Source: Malus domestica (lineage: Eukaryota > Streptophyta > Magnoliopsida > Rosales > Rosaceae). From it: a stretch of 64,000 nt of DNA. The position numbers and the translations under genes are program-made. The notes below the pieces were generated by a model. That model was not told the DNA's origin and made no database searches. It saw nothing but the letters and a program-made list of their open reading frames with translations. The stretch spans positions 25,688,501-25,752,500 of the forward strand of contig NC_091666.1 of NCBI RefSeq assembly GCF_042453785.1. Reading direction: 5' to 3'. Shown here in pieces: positions 62,185 to 64,000 of the stretch (positions within the stretch are counted from its first letter, which is position 1; each line of letters starts with the position of its first letter).

Positions 62185-62911
62185 CAAGGCCGGCCCTGAG
62201 AATTTGAGAGCTCTAGGCGAGCTTTCAAAGTGGGCCCCTAGAATTCTTGAACCCCCGACTCTTTGTACTTTGATATGCAGAAAAAATATTTCGTTAATAC
62301 ATGGAAAAATGTATTTCTACATCATATATCATTAAAAATTAATATCAAAAGAAGAAAGATAAATAAACATAAGATAATACACGTCTCGCATTTTTAGACA
62401 CAAATGTAGTTAAGTTTACATAATCTAAATTGTTAGAGTAATGCTATTTACACCATATTTTTGTACCATATTTTCATACCACCTTAGGTGGTATATTTTT
62501 GTACCATATTTTCATACCACCTTAGGTGGTATAGAAATGTGGTATAAAAACATGGTATGAATAGCATTACTCAAATTGTTATTAGATTAGGCTTTCTAAT
62601 TATATTTGGAAAAACAATACTTGTTCGGGGAGTCTTCAGCTGGCTATTTGAAAATGCTGGTTTGGGAAGTCTTTACTAGCGTGGCCTTTTGATTAGAAAA
62701 AAAAAAAGCTTCCACCATGTCTCAAACAGGAGACGGTAACCAAATAAATGCCTTCTTTTCCACTACGCCACTAAGTTTTTTGTGCTGTTCTTCTTACTTT
62801 TAGAGTTTTTATATACTAATACATACATATAAAAAATAAAAAAAAATTGGGGGCCCCCAGAAGTCGGGGGCCCTAGGTAACCTTACTTGGCTACCCTCAG
62901 GGCCAACCCTG
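62185..62911. mobile_element. hAT-like element with AGGGCCGGCCCT-type ends, copy 2
   Basis: Begins CAAGGCCGGCCCTGAG and ends CTCAGGGCCAACCCTG, in reverse orientation relative to 49760-50683 (its left arm AAAGTGGGCCCCTAG matches that copy's right arm). Flanks CGTTGAAG (62177-62184) and CATTGATG (62912-62919) agree at 6 of 8 bases. A complete Mutator-like MITE is inserted inside at 62436-62572. Confidence 0.72.
62436..62572. mobile_element. Mutator-like MITE nested in the hAT-like element
   Basis: Starts GAGTAATGCTATTTACACCA and ends CATGGTATGAATAGCATTACTC. Flanked by an exact 9-bp duplication AAATTGTTA (62427-62435 and 62573-62581). A ~45-bp internal unit holding the palindrome ATACCACCTTAGGTGGTAT is present twice in tandem. 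137 bp. Confidence 0.87.
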
Positions 62912-62929
62912 CATTGATGAAGTTCGATT

Positions 62930-63585
62930 TGGAACGGGTCCCACAATGAATACATTATTTGTTAACCCTAAGGGATCTTATACTGTTATGTTATTTGTCT
63001 AACAAGTTTTTGCATCGTAGTAAGCGATTCCTTTTAGCAAATAATTCGCACAAGTTTGGAAGGGAACCTCTTTTTTCCTTTATCTTTCTTTGTTTTTTGC
63101 CCTAATGAACAGGTAAGGAATTAACTTGGTTGCTTTCACGTGGTAACCATCATGTTGCTAACATGAAAATGTTGTTCGACGGCCGGATTCGAACATGGAT
63201 GCCCATGCAAGAAAAGGGAAACCGCACTTATTAAAAATGTAGTAGTACCATTCTTTGTTCCACACTATACAATCACCAATTAAATTGTGCAATACAAAAA
63301 CACTATGTGGGTGCACGAAAGGAACACACGTGGATAAAGGAGTCTGTTAGGGTTTTTAGAGCCAACAACGAGAGGATCCTAACTTCCCATTTAGCCTAAT
63401 ATGTTATATTATCAAACTGTCAATATAAGAACGTGGAATGAATGAAAGAAATCCATGTGGATAAAGGAGTAGGTTATGATTTTAAAGCCAACAAATTAGA
63501 GAGGTCATAAGTCACATCCATACTAGTTTTTTAATTATGTGATCAAATTGTTAATAGAAAACAAGATTCTAAAATATGCTAGGTG
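62930..63585. other. Intergenic, no gene seen
   Basis: Two similar stretches near 63315-63380 and 63435-63500 (TGGATAAAGGAGT, TTAGAGCCAACAA) form a diverged tandem duplication with about 120 bp spacing; a third trace is near 63900-64000. Confidence 0.45.
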
Positions 63586-63589
63586 CTAG

Positions 63590-63912
63590 TCGAACGGCAT
63601 ATAGATTATATATAGATTATAAAATATTAAAACATATTAAAAATATGGAGAACGAGCATATAACGAGTGTTCATCCAAATATTTAATAAGTCTCTTACAT
63701 TTCATTAAGAAAACAAAATGCTAAATGAAAGTTATTGATTTTCTGTCTAAGTGAAAGTCACAACCTAGACGGGTGCTTAGACGGGTTAGGCGGGGGCCTC
63801 GGTAGGCTAAGCGGACATCTATGCATCATTTCTTAATTTTCAAACGTCTAGGGATTAATCAGGACGGTGATCAGCTGCCTAGCGCCTAGGCAGCAACTTT
63901 TAGAACAGTGAG
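63590..63912. mobile_element. Non-autonomous element, CTAGGC-rich family (copy 2)
   Basis: The AT-rich left part and TTTTCTGTCTAAGTGAAAGT match 15650-15770. The right part is rich in CTAGGC variants and contains CTGCCTAGCGCCTAGGCAGC (63873-63892), close to a perfect palindrome. Ends not fixed. Confidence 0.55.
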
Positions 63913-64000
63913 AAAAAGGTAACGTGGAAGAATGAAAAAGAAAAATCATGTAGGGGTTTGGAGCTGACAATGAGAGAAGTTGTAAGTTATTAACTTACTA

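Overview
The window is nuclear DNA from a dicot plant. Its genes are split by AT-rich GT..AG introns, and the encoded families include plant-specific ones (trihelix GTL1, ATL RING-H2, DUF248/PMT methyltransferase). Intergenic DNA is AT-rich and full of small non-autonomous DNA transposons. Several repeats resemble MITE families I associate with Rosaceae (apple/pear), so a Maleae genome is my best guess. That placement is an inference, not something the sequence proves.

Six protein-coding genes can be reconstructed and all look intact. (1) Actin, + strand, 3002-5175, 4 coding exons, 377 aa, with a leader intron. (2) An ATL-type RING-H2 E3 ubiquitin ligase, - strand, 6376-7026, single exon, 216 aa. 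(3) The plant HEATR6 (HEAT repeat-containing protein 6, DUF4042) homologue, + strand, 16378-24615, 26 exons, 1190 aa. (4) A Golgi pectin methyltransferase-like PMT (DUF248), + strand, 37089-39509, 5 exons, 632 aa. (5) A TMEM120/TMPIT-type multispanning membrane protein, + strand, 42263-46272, 10 exons, 365 aa. (6) A GT-2/GTL1 trihelix transcription factor, - strand, 52989-56374, 3 exons, 764 aa. In every multi-exon model the exon phases sum to one open frame ending at a stop. The six genes are unrelated in function and do not form a cluster; each appears to be regulated separately.

The gaps between genes (about 7.2-16.2, 24.7-36.2, 39.7-42.2, 46.4-52.9 and 56.7-64 kb) hold many transposable elements. 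Many were delimited by terminal inverted repeats (TIRs) plus target-site duplications (TSDs). Mutator-like elements with exact 9-bp TSDs lie at 1272-1768, 11437-11607, 32547-32700, 33542-34933, 48075-48541 and 62436-62572. hAT-like elements with about 8-bp TSDs lie at 9621-9758, 13888-14035, 14658-15078, 24172-24319, 47070-47446, 49760-50683 and 62185-62911. There is also a possible Harbinger-type element with a TAA duplication (10031-11167), a decayed LINE containing a second LINE fragment (26340-28180), and tRNA-type SINE remnants. Two elements sit inside gene introns (actin intron 3 and HEATR6 intron 25).

I found no CRISPR array, rRNA, convincing tRNA gene or clearly new multigene system. 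The most notable points are the shared GAGTAAATT terminus of otherwise different Mutator-like elements, the 1.4-kb long-TIR element with non-repeat cargo, the nested insertions, three short stop-free introns of length divisible by three in the PMT and TMEM120 genes, and a hairpin inside a possible uORF of GTL1.
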